This document shows, piece after piece, positions 10,770-22,415 of a stretch of 64,000 nt of DNA. The position numbers and the translations under genes are program-made. This DNA comes from Lomentospora prolificans (Eukaryota > Ascomycota > Sordariomycetes > Microascales > Microascaceae), in the NCBI GenBank assembly GCA_029532625.1, contig JARFXM010000005.1:744001-808000 (forward strand), in the 5' to 3' direction. The notes beneath the pieces are model-generated. The model worked only from the letters and a program-made list of their open reading frames with translations. It was not told the DNA's origin and did not search any database. Every line of letters starts with the position of its first letter. The first letter of the stretch is position 1.

Positions 10770-11831
10770 TTACTGCACATTGACGCAAATCTTGCCAATA
10801 TGAGATCCAGCACTCATCGTCTCGAAGCCCGCAATCATTTCATTCCGGCTAAGTTAAACCCAACCTCCTTTTTCGACAGGTACCTTCAAACACTCGACGA
10901 CTGGCGACATGACGACTCACCTCATCGAGATACTGCTGGGATCCGGCCTTGATACCTCGGAGCACCGCTCCCTTGGAAAACGCTAGAGCAGCAACATCCG
11001 GCATCTTTTCCTGGCGGCCAAGAAGCTAGGAGCCCAAGCACGACGATTGAACCTCCGGAGGTTATCGTATTAATACTTTGGGCAATGGTTGCAGGCCCCC
11101 ATTCTCAAGAATGTAATCCGCTCCGCGACCGTCCGTAATTTTGAGTACTTCCTCCGACTAATTTGGGTCGCCTTGTAGTTGATAATATGGTAGACACCAT
11201 AGGTGTCTTGCACCCAGTTGAGCTTAGAGTCGGACGAGGAGTGATGATAGTTGTCGCTCCGGCAGCTCGAGCGAGGATGAGCCCTGTGATGGACACTCCC
11301 TCGGCTCCTTACGCAGAGTTGGGATTTTGGACTTCCACCAAATCTTCAACCTCTCGGTATAATCCTACCAAAAAAAGAATGGTTTGGTGTCGGCCCTGTA
11401 AGACAAGCGCAGCAAGCTGCGTACAACTCAACTTTTAGTCTGAGGGGATCTTGATGAGCGCAGTCGAGGGCGGAGCAATATATTGTCGTAGTTTACCGTC
11501 AAAGCAGCCGCCGAGGCTGTGATTCGGGTCCTTCATAGCTCCGTAGAGTGTGTTCAAGTCGAAGGAGGCAATGACTTTATCACCCTCTGTGTAATCCGTA
11601 ATGCGCTCGCCCACCTTGACGACCTCCCCGGCGAGATCAGAGCAAGGCACGACATTTTCCTTGACAGGAAAAAGGGGGCCGGGGGCTGCTGTCCCGTAGC
11701 GGTAATTCAAAGTAACGTTTCAAATTCGAATTGGGAGGTCGGAAGATGAAGGCGTCGGGGTAGACTCAATGTCTACGGATATTATGAATAGAATCGCGCT
11801 TGGTGATGCGATAGACTAGCTGGGAAGTCAT
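10770..11831 (-). pseudogene. Zinc-type alcohol dehydrogenase / quinone oxidoreductase (MDR superfamily), decayed
   Basis: Family segments appear in order but in shifting frames. They are: the ATG at 11831 (MTSQLVYRITKRDSIHNI); the catalytic-domain part NYRYGTAAPGPLFPVKENV, PCSDLAGEVVKVGERITDY and EGDKVIASFD up to a stop near 11435; a diverged LSCTQLAALVLQG; the nucleotide-binding VSITGLILARAAGATTIIT near 11296-11230; DSKLNWVQDTYGVYHIINYK in another frame; VLKITDGRGADYILENGG in a third frame; AALAFSKGAVLRGIKAG; and a C-terminus ending at 10770 (SAGSHIGKICVNVQ). At least three frameshifts and one or more in-frame stops break it. Introns may explain one gap but not all. The damage is mostly small indels rather than the C-to-T pattern of RIP, so this looks like gradual neutral decay of a redox enzyme gene. 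Confidence 0.82.
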
Positions 11832-14800
11832 GGTGCATGATATCCGCTTGAGTATCGCTGGTTGTGAATAGCCTTTGGGGAAAGTATACTGTCCTCCCAT
11901 CGTTCTTGTTCCCTCGCTTTTGAAATAGCAAGATTCAGAGGTGTGGAAAGCTTCTTCTCCATCGGATCTATTCATTAAAGTCGTGATTTTCCCAGTTGAT
12001 ATCCTACCTCAAAACACCTGAAGCAATCATCATCTTCCTAACAGCTCCGCTTGCTTGAAGCGGCGCCTCCATCTGCCAGAAGCGCTTCCACTTTCCAGAA
12101 GCCCGCGCTCTTCCGGAAGATTCTTCGGAGATTTCACTTGCACTACGCATGATTCAAGAATCTAACGGGTGCTTGTCGCCCTCAGAAACGCCATGTTATT
12201 ACACCTTTTTGTGGCTTCGATGCGGGACCGACGCCGGTCAAGGTTACGGCATTTCTAATCACCAGAGTAAGCGTAATGTTCCATGAAGTAACCCGCAGAC
12301 GACCTAACCCGGTGGGACAACTCGTGACTCAACTGGGTCATCTAGAACGGCCCCCGTTAATTCTGCTTTGCTACGAGGAGTGATTGAAACTTTGCGAGGT
12401 TACAGATCGACGAGCCCTACCAATATCATACTCATTTGGCCCTTTCACTAATTAGTCTCGGATCCATGTAAGTAGGGAAAAGCTTGGCCACGATCGTTCC
12501 CTTTTCAACAACATTGCACTGGAGATAGTGGCTAGGGAAACCATCGATTAGATGGAGTAATGTCTAGTAGTTTGTTGATCCCTCGTTTTAAAGGCTCGTC
12601 ATGATGTGGGTTGTTCCTAGAGCGCCGCCGCTCTTATTAATCATCACATCGAATAGGGCTGCCTCAAAGCGACTCATCTTAATATGCTTTGGTTATATTT
12701 ATTAGTATAATATTGGTACATACACTCAAGTTCTGGCGAGGGGCTGATAGAACACTACCTGAAGATGAGACCCAGGTAATAAGTCCACACTATCATACTC
12801 GATCGAGACTGAGATGTTAAATGACGAGTACCTTTTGTTGATTGGATATTGCTATCCCGCTTTTGGGACTAAGAGCGTCCTGCTCATATCACCTTTGTTT
12901 CAATGCCCATTCCGAGGTTCAGAACGCTTCAGTTCCAATGGTCTTTGCTGGGCCAAGAACAGGGATGTTATCACTGGCATGAGGCCGCTGGCAGCCAGCA
13001 GTGAGGGGCGCTGTCCGCCTGATGTTTATATTGTCACGCCCTCGAGTCCTTTTCGGTGAGGTCAAACTTGGACAGGAATTCGAGCTCGGCGAATAGGCTC
13101 ATGACTGCCAGCTGGACAAGACTGTTCCGGCCGGTGCCTGGCCCAATGTACGGAGTAAGGAACTTTGACAATCTCGGAAGTCGAATGTGGGGGAGCCCAG
13201 GGGCTATGCACACCCAAGCTTCGAGGTCGGGATTGCTGGCAAGCGGTGGTTCATCTGCTCGAAGAACACATTTGCGCGATGGAAACAAATATCCGTAGCC
13301 CTAAACCTGGGCTCACATCACGCCAGTCTAAGTTGGTAGACCTATGCCAGGCTGTATTTCCAAAGAAATAGATAATGGTTCGGTATGGCGACACTACAAA
13401 AAAAAAGTGGTGTGGGGAAAACTTTCCGTTCCGGTGGGAGCTATCATGAATGGGTCAAAAAGTCTAAAAACTTGAGTCCAGCCCCTGAGTGATCGGGAGC
13501 TACCAGGGCCAGTGACCCGGATTGCACCTCCATTAACATGGGTGGCGTTACCCACCCACCGCCTTGTCCGTCTGCCGGTAACAGTTCGATGATTTTCTTC
13601 TACAAGAAGGGCTGCCTCCAGGTACGAGCTGGGATTTTGCGGCTTGGAGCAGAGTTGAGCATTAGATGGCAACGCTCTGGCCCATCTCCGCCCATACACT
13701 AACAACCCTTGTCTTCGATTGATCATTTTTGTGGGGAAGCGATCTCGGCCTCCTAGCGATTTCGGGCTTGGTTTGAAGAACTACGGCCGTATTTGCTGAA
13801 GGTATGAAGCTTTCATCCAGTTCATAGTATCTCAGTTGCGGAGAGTTCATGCCACGAACTGGAATAAGGTGGCTGGCTCTGTTAGGCATGCTTGGCTTGT
13901 CAGAACCCCAAAGAACGTCAGCTATTACAGCAAGTGCTAGGCTTGACTGAGCTGGCGTATTACTGGGAATGCAACCCTATCCAAGGGTGTTTAAGCTGGC
14001 TCATGGGATCCAAGGCGGGCCCACGGCTTCAAGCTGAACACCAAGGCGCGGTGTTTCTGGCTCCTTTATCCCTTAGCCGTGGCATCCCGTCTCCAATATC
14101 GCGATATCCTTCAAAAGTTCTGCCGAGATAGCGTTAATTTGTCCATTTGCCATCCAAGGTTCGCTCGCAACGGGGTTGGCTAGACTTCGCGGAGGATCAA
14201 TCAAAGAGGTGAGAGAGACCCGCAATGATGCCCCTTGTGAACCATGTCAGCGAAAGTAACATCTCACATCTCCCAAATGCTTGTAGCCTGGCATCTGCTC
14301 GGCGGAAAGGGAGTATGAGCACGTTCGCAGCCCATATGTGCCCTGTAAGATGACCCATGTGTGTGCCGCAAACTGCCCGTCAAGCTTTTGATGGATGTTG
14401 CAACAGTCAGACCGACAGTTGAGAACATCCATTGATCCATTTGAACCCCACCGATGAGTCTTGGGCTCACGCTAGGAGCTGGCGCTGAGAATGACCCGCT
14501 AGATTAAACCAGATGACTTGCTGCGGTGCATCTTGTCCAGTCTCGCTTCTACGGGTGCGCAGGAGAAATCTAACGTGGCCAAGGCAAGATGAGGTAGGTC
14601 GGCTCCTGGACCAGAATTTAGCTTTGTTCAGGTCTTCTTCTTCCTCTAATTTTCTTTTTCTAAATCCTCATAAAGATGAACCAAAAGGTAGGCAAAACAG
14701 GTGCAACCTGCAACGGCAAATCGTCCCCAAGGGGTGTTGGTAACGCCAAGGGGTCAAATTGATGGATCTATAAAACCCCGGGTGCTAAGGCTCTGAACAT

Positions 14801-15351
14801 TGGAACATTGGCCCAGCTGGTCAGCCATCCCTCCTCAGACGTGGCTGAGCCAACCCCCCACTACCACCCACTTTCATCCGCAGCAGAATCGCATCCATCT
14901 CCCAGCGGCCTCTTTCCTTGTCCCCTCGGTCGACTGTGAACCGCCCAAAACAACGGACTTATATGAGATCGCTATCGCCTCACTAGACGCCACTAGAAAA
15001 ATATCATTGTCTTGGCATCAAAATCTCTTTCGGCACCGTCACCTTCATGGAAGAGGGCCAATCGCCACTCCCAAACCGCCCTGCAGCGCCTTTGGGATCG
15101 CGTCTTCCTGAGAAGCATTTCCGCCACGTTCGCACCTTCTTTCAACCTTGAGCGGCGCCATTTACCGGGTCGTGCAATATTGAAGATATCAGTTATTTTC
15201 TGTCTTTCTTTTCTTTTTTTTTCCTTTTTTTTTTTTTTTTCTTTATTGCATACATTCCCAGGCCTCCAGAGACGGCCGTCTAGGGGACCCTGCCTTTGTG
15301 AGGCTTCATCAAAGAACTCGGCATTACATTAAGAGCAAAAGGCCGTCCTCC
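11832..15351. other. Gene-poor block, possible fragments only
   Basis: Open stretches on the minus strand at 13288-13034 (contains LPHIRLPRLSKFLTPYIGPG), 13726-13394 and 13889-13662 (from an ATG, contains NSPQLRYYELDESFIPSANT) look more protein-like than chance. They are short, uncoordinated and unrecognised, so they may be relics of one or two dead genes. The last kilobase (14800-15351) is the pyrimidine-rich leader of the deaminase gene, with a long T tract near 15217-15240. Confidence 0.45.
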
Positions 15352-17533
15352 ATGGGAACGTCCTGCTCAAACCAGAGCAAACCCGGGTCTGACGAGAACC
15401 TAAACGTCAGGATGGCGGAAAACAACTTAGAAGATTTGCCAAACTCTAAGCCTGCAAAGCGGACGAGGACGATGGAACAAGGATTGGACTATGCCCAGTC
15501 CGCGCCCAAGTCCGTCGAGGCCACAGCCCTTCTTCCTCAAGGCACCTCGACCCTGACGTCAGATGTCTATTCCGGCGTTGAAGACTACTTTAGTAGACGG
15601 GATGAGGTCGAAAACCGCCAACGTGCTATGGGCTTTGACCACGCGTGTACCATCAAAGCGAGCCGGAAAGAGCAAACAGCGAACGCAATTATCCAGAAGC
15701 TGAAGCAACTAGACAAGCAAAGAGTCTACGATACTGCTGAGCCTCGTGTGGGCTTCGCTGGGCAAAGGCATCCGCGGCTTGTTGGTGACCATTTCTTATC
15801 AAATGTCGAGTTGATAGACCGGACCGATCTCCTCCGGGTTGCTCAGCGGATGCCCAAAGGCGCGCACCTCCACATCCACTTTAACGCCTGTCTGCTTCCA
15901 GACGTACTTCTTGGAATCGCAAAGACTATGAACCGCATGTTCATCACATGCGACCGGCCTCTACTTCCAGACCATGACTACCTGAGTTATCAAGCTTGCG
16001 AGATCCAGTTCTGTCTCATCCCACCGGAGCGGGAAAGGCCCGGAAACTTATTCACGACGACGTATCAGCCGAGACAAACAATGCCTTTCGATCGGTTCCT
16101 TGGCGAGTTTTCTTCCCATTACCCTCACGCAAGTGCCGATGAGTGGTTAATGAGCAAGGTTGTGTTCGACGAGGAGGAGTCACATAACAAGCTCCAAACA
16201 TGCGCAGGGCAAGTCATCTCCGCTACGTTTCGAAGTATTCAGGGCGACCTCTAATTGATATCATTATAGAATTTGGCAAAAGTTCAATGGGAGGACACGT
16301 CTGCTGAAAGGCCTCTTCAACTATGAGCGAGCCTACCGGGTATACACCCGGTGGCTTCTCGAGGACTTTGTCAGGGACAATATCCAGTATGCCGAGATCC
16401 GGCCAAATTTCATGGAGACGAACCAGCTAGTCACTGACGATGGCACTTCGATGATCAACAATGATGGGATAATGGCCATCATCATCGACGAGTACAGGAG
16501 GTTCCAAGCGCAGACGAAGGGGTACTTTGGGGGGCTGAAAATCATCTACTGCACCCCGCGGGTGTTTTCAAGGGACAAGGTCAGGTTTGCGCTAAACGAA
16601 TGCATCAGGTTCAAGAAGCAGTGGCCAGAGTGGATTGCTGGTGTGTATTGGCGAGTCGTGCTCCTGACCCTCGACCAAGAAATGCTAACCGCCGGAACTT
16701 AGGCTTCGATCTTGTCGGAGAAGAGGCGCAACCCAACCCCTTGAAAGCCTTCATACCCGAGTTTCTTGAGTTCCGACAGCAATGCCGGAAGGAGAATTTA
16801 GATATACCGTTCCTCTTCCACTGCGGAGAAACCCTTGACATCGGCACAGATACGGATGGAAACCTCATTGACGCACTGCTACTCAATGCTAAGCGAATTG
16901 GACACGGGTTCGCTCTTGCACGGCATCCATATGTCATGGAGAAAATGAAAGAGCGAGGAGTTTGCCTTGAGCTCTGCCCAATCTCGAACGAGGTATTGGG
17001 CCTCACGCCCCGAATAAACGGGCATTCAATGTATACCCTTCTTGCGAACAATGTGCACTGCACAGTAAGTTCCGATAATGGAACGTTTTTCAGGTAAGTC
17101 TTCCTGGATTGCTGGCTTGTCTGTTCTCGTTGAAGTGCGTGCTTCGAGAGCTGTTTGCACTCATTTTGGCTGAGCGTGTTACAATGTGGTGGCCAGCTCG
17201 CGAGCACCCTTTTCGGGTTTCCCCTCACTTGGCTGACACCAAGCTCGAGCCTGAGTAGGGCTAACCAAAACATATGTGCTCAGGTCGACGCTCTCTCACG
17301 ATTTTTATCAAGTTATGATTGGCAGAGCAGATATGTCTCTGCACGGTTGGCGGCAACTTATTGAATGGAGTCTCCAGCACTCGTGTATGTCAGATGGCGA
17401 GCGACAAGACGTGTGGGCTCAGTGGGAGAAGCGCTGGGAGGAGTTCCTGGATTGGATGCTCGTGGAGTACGGCGCCTTGGTTGCGGACGGTGGCGTGCAC
17501 GCCACGGCTGACCCAATGCCAAAGTCGGAATAG
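15352..17533 (+). CDS. ADGF/CECR1-type adenosine deaminase
   Basis: Four exons give 622 aa: 15352-16208, 16270-16640, 16703-17093 and 17284-17533. The enzyme should deaminate adenosine to inosine in purine salvage or nucleoside signalling. Metal and catalytic elements are visible: H174-I-H176 in AHLHIHFNA, HCGE (H449, E452), IGHG (H477) and SSDNG (D534). The second Asp of the usual SSDD is Asn535. The ADGF motif FNGRTRLLKGLFNYERA is present. There is no secretion signal. The N-terminus MGTSCS fits an N-myristoylation site (Gly2, Ser6) with an adjacent Cys5, which suggests a membrane-associated intracellular form. Intron 1 (16209-16269) must be GC-AG: only the donor GG|GCAAGT keeps the conserved G-I-W-Q-K-F-N-G frame. 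Intron 3 is unusually long here (190 nt). An in-frame ATG at 15298 would give an 18-residue extension and remove the lipidation motif; ATG 15352 is preferred but not proved. Confidence 0.92.
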
Positions 17534-18734
17534 CGTGGGCAGTGCACGTGTGGTTGGTTGGTTCATGTTGGTCCGGTTGGAACTTGGGTGCCCTATTTTC
17601 AACCTGTGATACCCTATTAGAGATGGATTGCCTTCGGTCTAAGGCTGGCTGTTCCTGGATTCTACATTTGAATGATGTCCGTTACAATCGAGTAAAACTC
17701 GAGTGCTCCTACTTTTCCCGCCAAAATCTTTGCTGCGGTCGCGGCGCAGAATTGTTTCTGCAAAAAAAAAATGCGTGTGTGTGGGTGTGTGTGTTTTCTT
17801 TTTCTTTCTCAAGTCCGAACATTGAATTGGACCATCCCTTGACACTGCGTCCTCAAGCTTACCAGACCGGGCTCAATGCAACCATACCCGCCATGGGCGC
17901 CCGCTTCACGCGGGTCTCCAAGTAAAAAGGATTGATACCCATGGACGATCCCAACCACCCCCCCAGCAAAGGTCTGCCAATAGGAAGCGCGGATACAGCA
18001 AATGGATCAATGGTTGATCTTAGCATTTTGGACCAGTCTACCTTGGTAGACAGAGGTAAATCATCCACTCTCAGGGCGACTCGGGCGGGCTCCAGCTCGT
18101 GGTGCCTCTGAATCCTTCAAGCACACTCGCCGTTCTAATTTCCTCATGCTGGCAATGGAGAGCAATTGGGCTGGCCACAATGTACCTCAGTATCCCCCTT
18201 CTCACCCGCCAAGACTTGCAATCTGGAAGCTCATGGGGGCTGCATCGCCTCCAGAGCCTTGCGCCGCCCCGAGTCTCGTCAACGCACGTCGTCAGCGGAG
18301 GTGGAGAAGGAGCTGCATACGGATTGATATATATTGTCTTTTTGCATGTTGGGCCCGTGTCGTAGCATTTGAATACCTTCATCCTCCTTTTTCCAATTTT
18401 TCGTAATTCGAGTTGTTTTCCCCACCCCTTTATGAGCCTTCGCAATTCCTCATCGTTCTTCCTTGCCCCGTTACCGTGTAGGGCTATGCTAGATTGACAT
18501 TGTCCATCGAAGAAAGAGAAGAGTACCTCGGTAATATAAACCGAAAACCAGTTTGAGGCAGCCGTTTGCAGTCTTCCTCTATCCAATTCGGCACGGTCAG
18601 TCTGCTGAGCCTCGTCTCGTTACCACCCAACCGCCAGTGCATTTTTTTGCTGCTTCACCACTTCTTCATTTCTCGTCGTCCACTTTCTCCCTCCCTTCTT
18701 ACCGGGCTCGAGGCGAGCGTTGAGGCGAGACGCG
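17534..18734. other. Intergenic region
   Basis: This holds the 3' end of the deaminase gene and the promoter of the membrane-protein gene. It has an A10 tract near 17761 followed by a GT-rich stretch. A long minus-strand open stretch (18586-18071) begins with TTG, lacks family features and is not accepted as a gene. Confidence 0.6.
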
Positions 18735-20542
18735 ATGTCAGATAATACCGATGACCGCGACGCACCATGGTTTCCCGAAAACAAGTTCGACTGGCGCCTC
18801 GATGTGGTCACCCTGCTCGCTGTCATTGGCGAGGCGAGCATGGCAGAGCACTCGCAGGCTATCACCGCGTCGGCTTTGTAAGTCTTGTCCGTATCACCTC
18901 TCGCATCACCACCTATGTTTTGATATAGGGCCCTCTTGTTTAGATTGCAAGAGCCCAACGTGGTGGATCGAGACTTGAGAAGCCAATTTAAGAGTGGGGG
19001 AGAGACAAACGAGCCCCACGGTATGCAAAGAAAAGAAAAACGAGAGCTAACCATTCCGAACTTTGAATTGTTAGTTGCCTGCTCCCTAGGATCCTCCCAG
19101 CCCCCCAGGCTTTCCTCAACGCCTCTCGGCCGAAACGACTCCCCGAGACGAAAGCCATCGTCACCGGTGTCTACAGCGGCGTCACCCTAGACTCAATTTC
19201 CTTCTTCGCCAACATTCTCATCCCCCTCGATCTACCCCCCTACGCGTTCAAAGTAATAGAGATCAAACATGTCCACCCCTCACGACAGAATAGCTCCAAT
19301 TCCAAGTCCTCCAGTGGCCCGTCGGATGGGCCAATGAGCTTCCTCCAGTCCATCTTCAAGCGTAATACGTTAAAGGCTGAGGCTGCCGAGGATGTTGAGA
19401 GGAGCGGGAACAACCCGCCCAAATCCGCCGCCGCCGCTGCCGAATCCGCATCTGTCCACTCGGACGATGACGATGATCCCGCGAGGGGGGGGATGCGGAG
19501 GCGCAATACCCTCAAGGAGATAATGGTCGAAAAGGGCAAGAAGGCGGCCAACGTCATCGTCGCCGGTGGGCAGAACAAGAGACCCGCCGTCCCCGCTCAG
19601 CTCTTCAGCCCCCTCCACACACTCACTCTCCTGAGCTTCCTGGTATCCCTTAGCATTGTCGCCGGGGCCATATATTGGCGCGACGGCACTGCCATCCTCG
19701 CCATATCGCTTATCAGCCTTGCGTCCTCCATCGTCGGCTATGCGTCCTGGTGGCAGCCCCAGCTCATGTCCACCCAGGGTGCCGAAAACCGCAAGCTCCC
19801 AGACGGCGACATCCTGATTCGTACGCGCGAGGGCGCGTTCATCTACGTCAAGTGCGATGAGAGCGTCGCGCGCGAGCTCTTTTCCGGCACCGAAGAATGC
19901 AAGTACCACGTCGGCTCACGATCCCACGACGCGCTCATGGCAGCCGGCACCATCATTCTCATGTTGTCAGTCGTACTATTAGGAAACTGCAAGTGGAACT
20001 CGCAAATCTTCATAGGCGCCAGCTACATCGTCCTCAATGGCTTCTACTGGGGCATCGGCATGCTCCCCAAGCGCTGGTCGTGGGATCTCGGCCGCTACGA
20101 GATTACGGATGTCACCCCCGCGGACGCGAAGCGCGCCCACGAGCAGTACGACGCCAGGGCCATGAAGCCCACCCGTAGCCACACCCGGGCGCTCTCGAGG
20201 ATCGGCACCAAATTCGGCGGCTCTAAACAGTCTACGGGCATCGCCACGGACGCGGACACCATCGCGACAGTAGACGGCGAGAACGACCCCGGCGAGACCG
20301 TCGCTAAAGCGGCCGCCAGCCCGAACCCCGACTCTCCCGAAGCGAGGGCTTGCTTCACGAGGACGCTCTGGTACGCCATTCGGGAGACCAGGTCGGCCGA
20401 CTGGGCCAAGAGGACCGCTGCGGCCCCGAGAACGAAGGTCTGGGACATGTGGCTGGAACAGGCGCATTTGGAAGCCCAGAAACAGAATCGGTCTTGGGCC
20501 GCCGTGACGGCCAAGGATGAGATGATGAAGTCGCTTGGGTAA
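18735..20542 (+). CDS. Unrecognised fungal multi-pass membrane protein
   Basis: Three exons give 558 aa: 18735-18877, 18929-19020 and 19101-20542. Intron 1 could also splice at 18944, removing five residues in frame. The protein begins MSDNTDDRDAPWFPENKFDW. A cytosolic-looking segment with Ser/Asp-rich low complexity follows (around 160-200). Then come four hydrophobic segments in two pairs: LSFLVSLSIVAGAIYW with AILAISLISLASSIVGYASW, and after a hydrophilic stretch ALMAAGTIILMLSVVLLG with IFIGASYIVLNGFYWGIGML. The C-terminal 180 residues are hydrophilic and end in a tryptophan-rich segment (KVWDMWLEQAHLEAQK). I do not recognise a named family. It is expected to be conserved in Pezizomycotina, because composition and splicing are normal. 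No function is proposed. The exon 2 to 3 junction is the weakest part of the model. Confidence 0.78.
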
Positions 20543-21068
20543 AAGAGTGGGTGGTCGTTGAGAGATCTACCCCTACGCGTCCCCAGCCGTTGCATTAGAC
20601 TGTTACGGCCATCATGGGAAGGTGTATCTCGTTTTGAGATTTGAACGAGATTGTATTGATGTTTTCGAGGCAGCGATTTTGGATAGTCATGAAAGGCCCT
20701 GCCCTCTTCTCATCAAACAACGGCCGAGACTGGAACACAAAAATCGGAATATAGATCATGCAAAGGATATCGATCACATATAGCATTTTAGGTAATACGG
20801 CGCGCAAGTTCTCGGGAATAATAATATATAAAAACGATACTAGTACTTTTTTCAAGCCTACTTCATTCAGAAGAAGAAACAAATGAACCTGAACTCCTAG
20901 GCAAGTCTCGAATGTGCGCTATGCTCATCACCCCCTAATCAAAGCTTCACACTCTCAAGGATACACTGAAACCCCCCGGGTCCCTTCCTTCCTTTCTCTA
21001 CCTATTTTGAATGCCTCTACTATATAAAAAAAATTGATCCTACACCCCTCCTTCTAGTGATAGTTTTT
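20543..21068. other. Convergent 3' intergenic region
   Basis: The tail-to-tail gap between the membrane-protein gene and the SRP40-like gene is A/T-richer than its surroundings near 20740-20880 and 21010-21070. This fits 3' untranslated and polyadenylation sequence. I see no gene. Confidence 0.65.
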
Positions 21069-22415
21069 TTAATCCTCAAATTTGATGCCCGTCCTCTGGT
21101 TGAGATCAATGGCACCAGCGCGGAAGCTACCCCTCTTCATCTTGTTCTTCTGCTTGGTAAAGCCGTTGCCCTTGACGGCTGCAAGATCGTCGTAAATGCG
21201 CTGATCGTAGGCGCTAGAGACATACTCGCCGTGGAATCTAGGATCTACCGCACGACCCTTCTTGATACGGGAAAAGGGTTCGTTCTGGGGCCGCCTGCCC
21301 TTGACGGGGTCAGGGGGCAGGGGAGGGTTGGCGGTCGGGTCAGGAGGAAGAGGGGGGTTGGAGATGGGGTCAAGACGGGGGGAGGTCTTGCCGAGGGTTA
21401 CCGAAGAGTCGGAGGGTTGATCGACCTTGGAGGCCTTGTCCTTCTTCTTTTGAGCTGCAACAGCGGCGGGGGTGGCCTTGATGGCGGCATCAGAGTCGGA
21501 AGAAGACGAGTCCGAATCAGAGTCAGAGGAGGAGTCGGAAGACGAGGAATCAGATTCGGGAAGTGGTGTCTTGGCAGCCTTCTTGACTTCCTTCTTGGCA
21601 TCAGAGTCCGAGCTGTCACTGTCGCTGTCGCTGTCGGAATCGGACGAGGAGTCCGAGTCGGAAGATGAAGAGTCGGACTCAGGAAGAGGGACAGCAGCGG
21701 CCTTCTTGGTCTCGTCCTCGGAATCGGAGCTCGAGTCGCTATCCGAGCTGCTATCCGAACTGCTGTCCGAGCTGCTGTCCGAGCTGCTATCTGAGCTGCT
21801 ATCTGAAGAAGACGAAGACGAGTCAGAGCTAGCCTTGGTCACCTTGGCCTTCTTCGCCTTGGGCTTCTCATCCTCGGAACTCGAATCGCTATCAGACGAA
21901 CTGCTAGAGTCGGTCGAGGAAGACGAGTCAGAGTCGGAGACGGGCGCCTTCCTCTTCAAGGACTTGGCAGGCGCAGCTGCGGGGACAGGAGCGTCATCCA
22001 TATCCTCATCACTGGAGTCGCTGTCGCTGTCGCTGTCGCTGCTGTCGGAGCTATCGTCAGAGCTCGAGGCTTCGTCGTCGCTATCGCTATCCGAGGAGCT
22101 GGAAGATGAGGAGGACACGGACGCCGCCTTCTTCGCGACCGCTGGTTTCAAAGACGTCTTCCCACCCTTTTTCGTAGCCTCCCAAGTGTCAAAGACGACG
22201 GAGAGAGTGGGATTGGTCGCCTTGGTGCTGGAAGCATCCCAACCTTTGCTCTTGCGCTCCTTCTTGAACGCCGCGTGGGCGGCCGTCAACGAGTTGTCGG
22301 AAAGGAAAGTCTCGACAATATCCAACAGCTGGGTTGAGGGAGCGGGAGCCGCCGGTGCAGGGGCGGCTTTGTCGGTGCCCTTCGACTTCTTGGGCTTATC
22401 GGCCTTCTTCGCCAT
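21069..22415 (-). CDS. SRP40: SRP40/Nopp140-like nucleolar phosphoprotein
   Basis: A single exon of 448 aa. The start at 22415 has an excellent context (ACCATGGC); an in-frame ATG at 22502 would add 29 residues and is less likely. The N-terminus is Lys/Ala-rich and contains a LisH-like helix pair (QLLDIVETFLSDNSLTAAHA). The middle 250 residues are acidic serine tracts (SSSDSDSDSS...) alternating with basic Lys/Ala/Pro linkers, the Nopp140/SRP40 pattern of CK2 phosphorylation. The C-terminal SRP40_C domain is clear (FSRIKKGRAVDPRF, YDDLAAVKGNGFTKQKNK, FRAGAIDLNQRTGIKFED). By homology it is a chaperone of small nucleolar RNPs linking nucleolus and Cajal-like bodies. The Ser/Asp codon repeats leave the opposite strand open for over 1 kb, which is an artefact. 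The next gene is divergent, starting at 23161. Confidence 0.93.
   Translation of the reverse strand: MAKKADKPKKSKGTDKAAPAPAAPAPSTQLLDIVETFLSDNSLTAAHAAFKKERKSKGWDASSTKATNPTLSVVFDTWEATKKGGKTSLKPAVAKKAASVSSSSSSSSDSDSDDEASSSDDSSDSSDSDSDSDSSDEDMDDAPVPAAAPAKSLKRKAPVSDSDSSSSTDSSSSSDSDSSSEDEKPKAKKAKVTKASSDSSSSSSDSSSDSSSDSSSDSSSDSSSDSDSSSDSEDETKKAAAVPLPESDSSSSDSDSSSDSDSDSDSDSSDSDAKKEVKKAAKTPLPESDSSSSDSSSDSDSDSSSSDSDAAIKATPAAVAAQKKKDKASKVDQPSDSSVTLGKTSPRLDPISNPPLPPDPTANPPLPPDPVKGRRPQNEPFSRIKKGRAVDPRFHGEYVSSAYDQRIYDDLAAVKGNGFTKQKNKMKRGSFRAGAIDLNQRTGIKFED

Noticed and set aside
12111..12123. Perfect heat-shock element (TTCnnGAAnnTTC) upstream of the dead dehydrogenase
   Set aside because: A single nine-base match is expected about once by chance in a window this size, and the adjacent gene is broken.
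10000..15000. RIP-mutated repeat island
   Set aside because: The block is not strongly AT-rich, and the pseudogene lesions are mainly indels rather than C-to-T changes.
18071..18586. 171-codon open stretch on the minus strand
   Set aside because: Begins with TTG, has no ATG-based start, no motif and no splice context.
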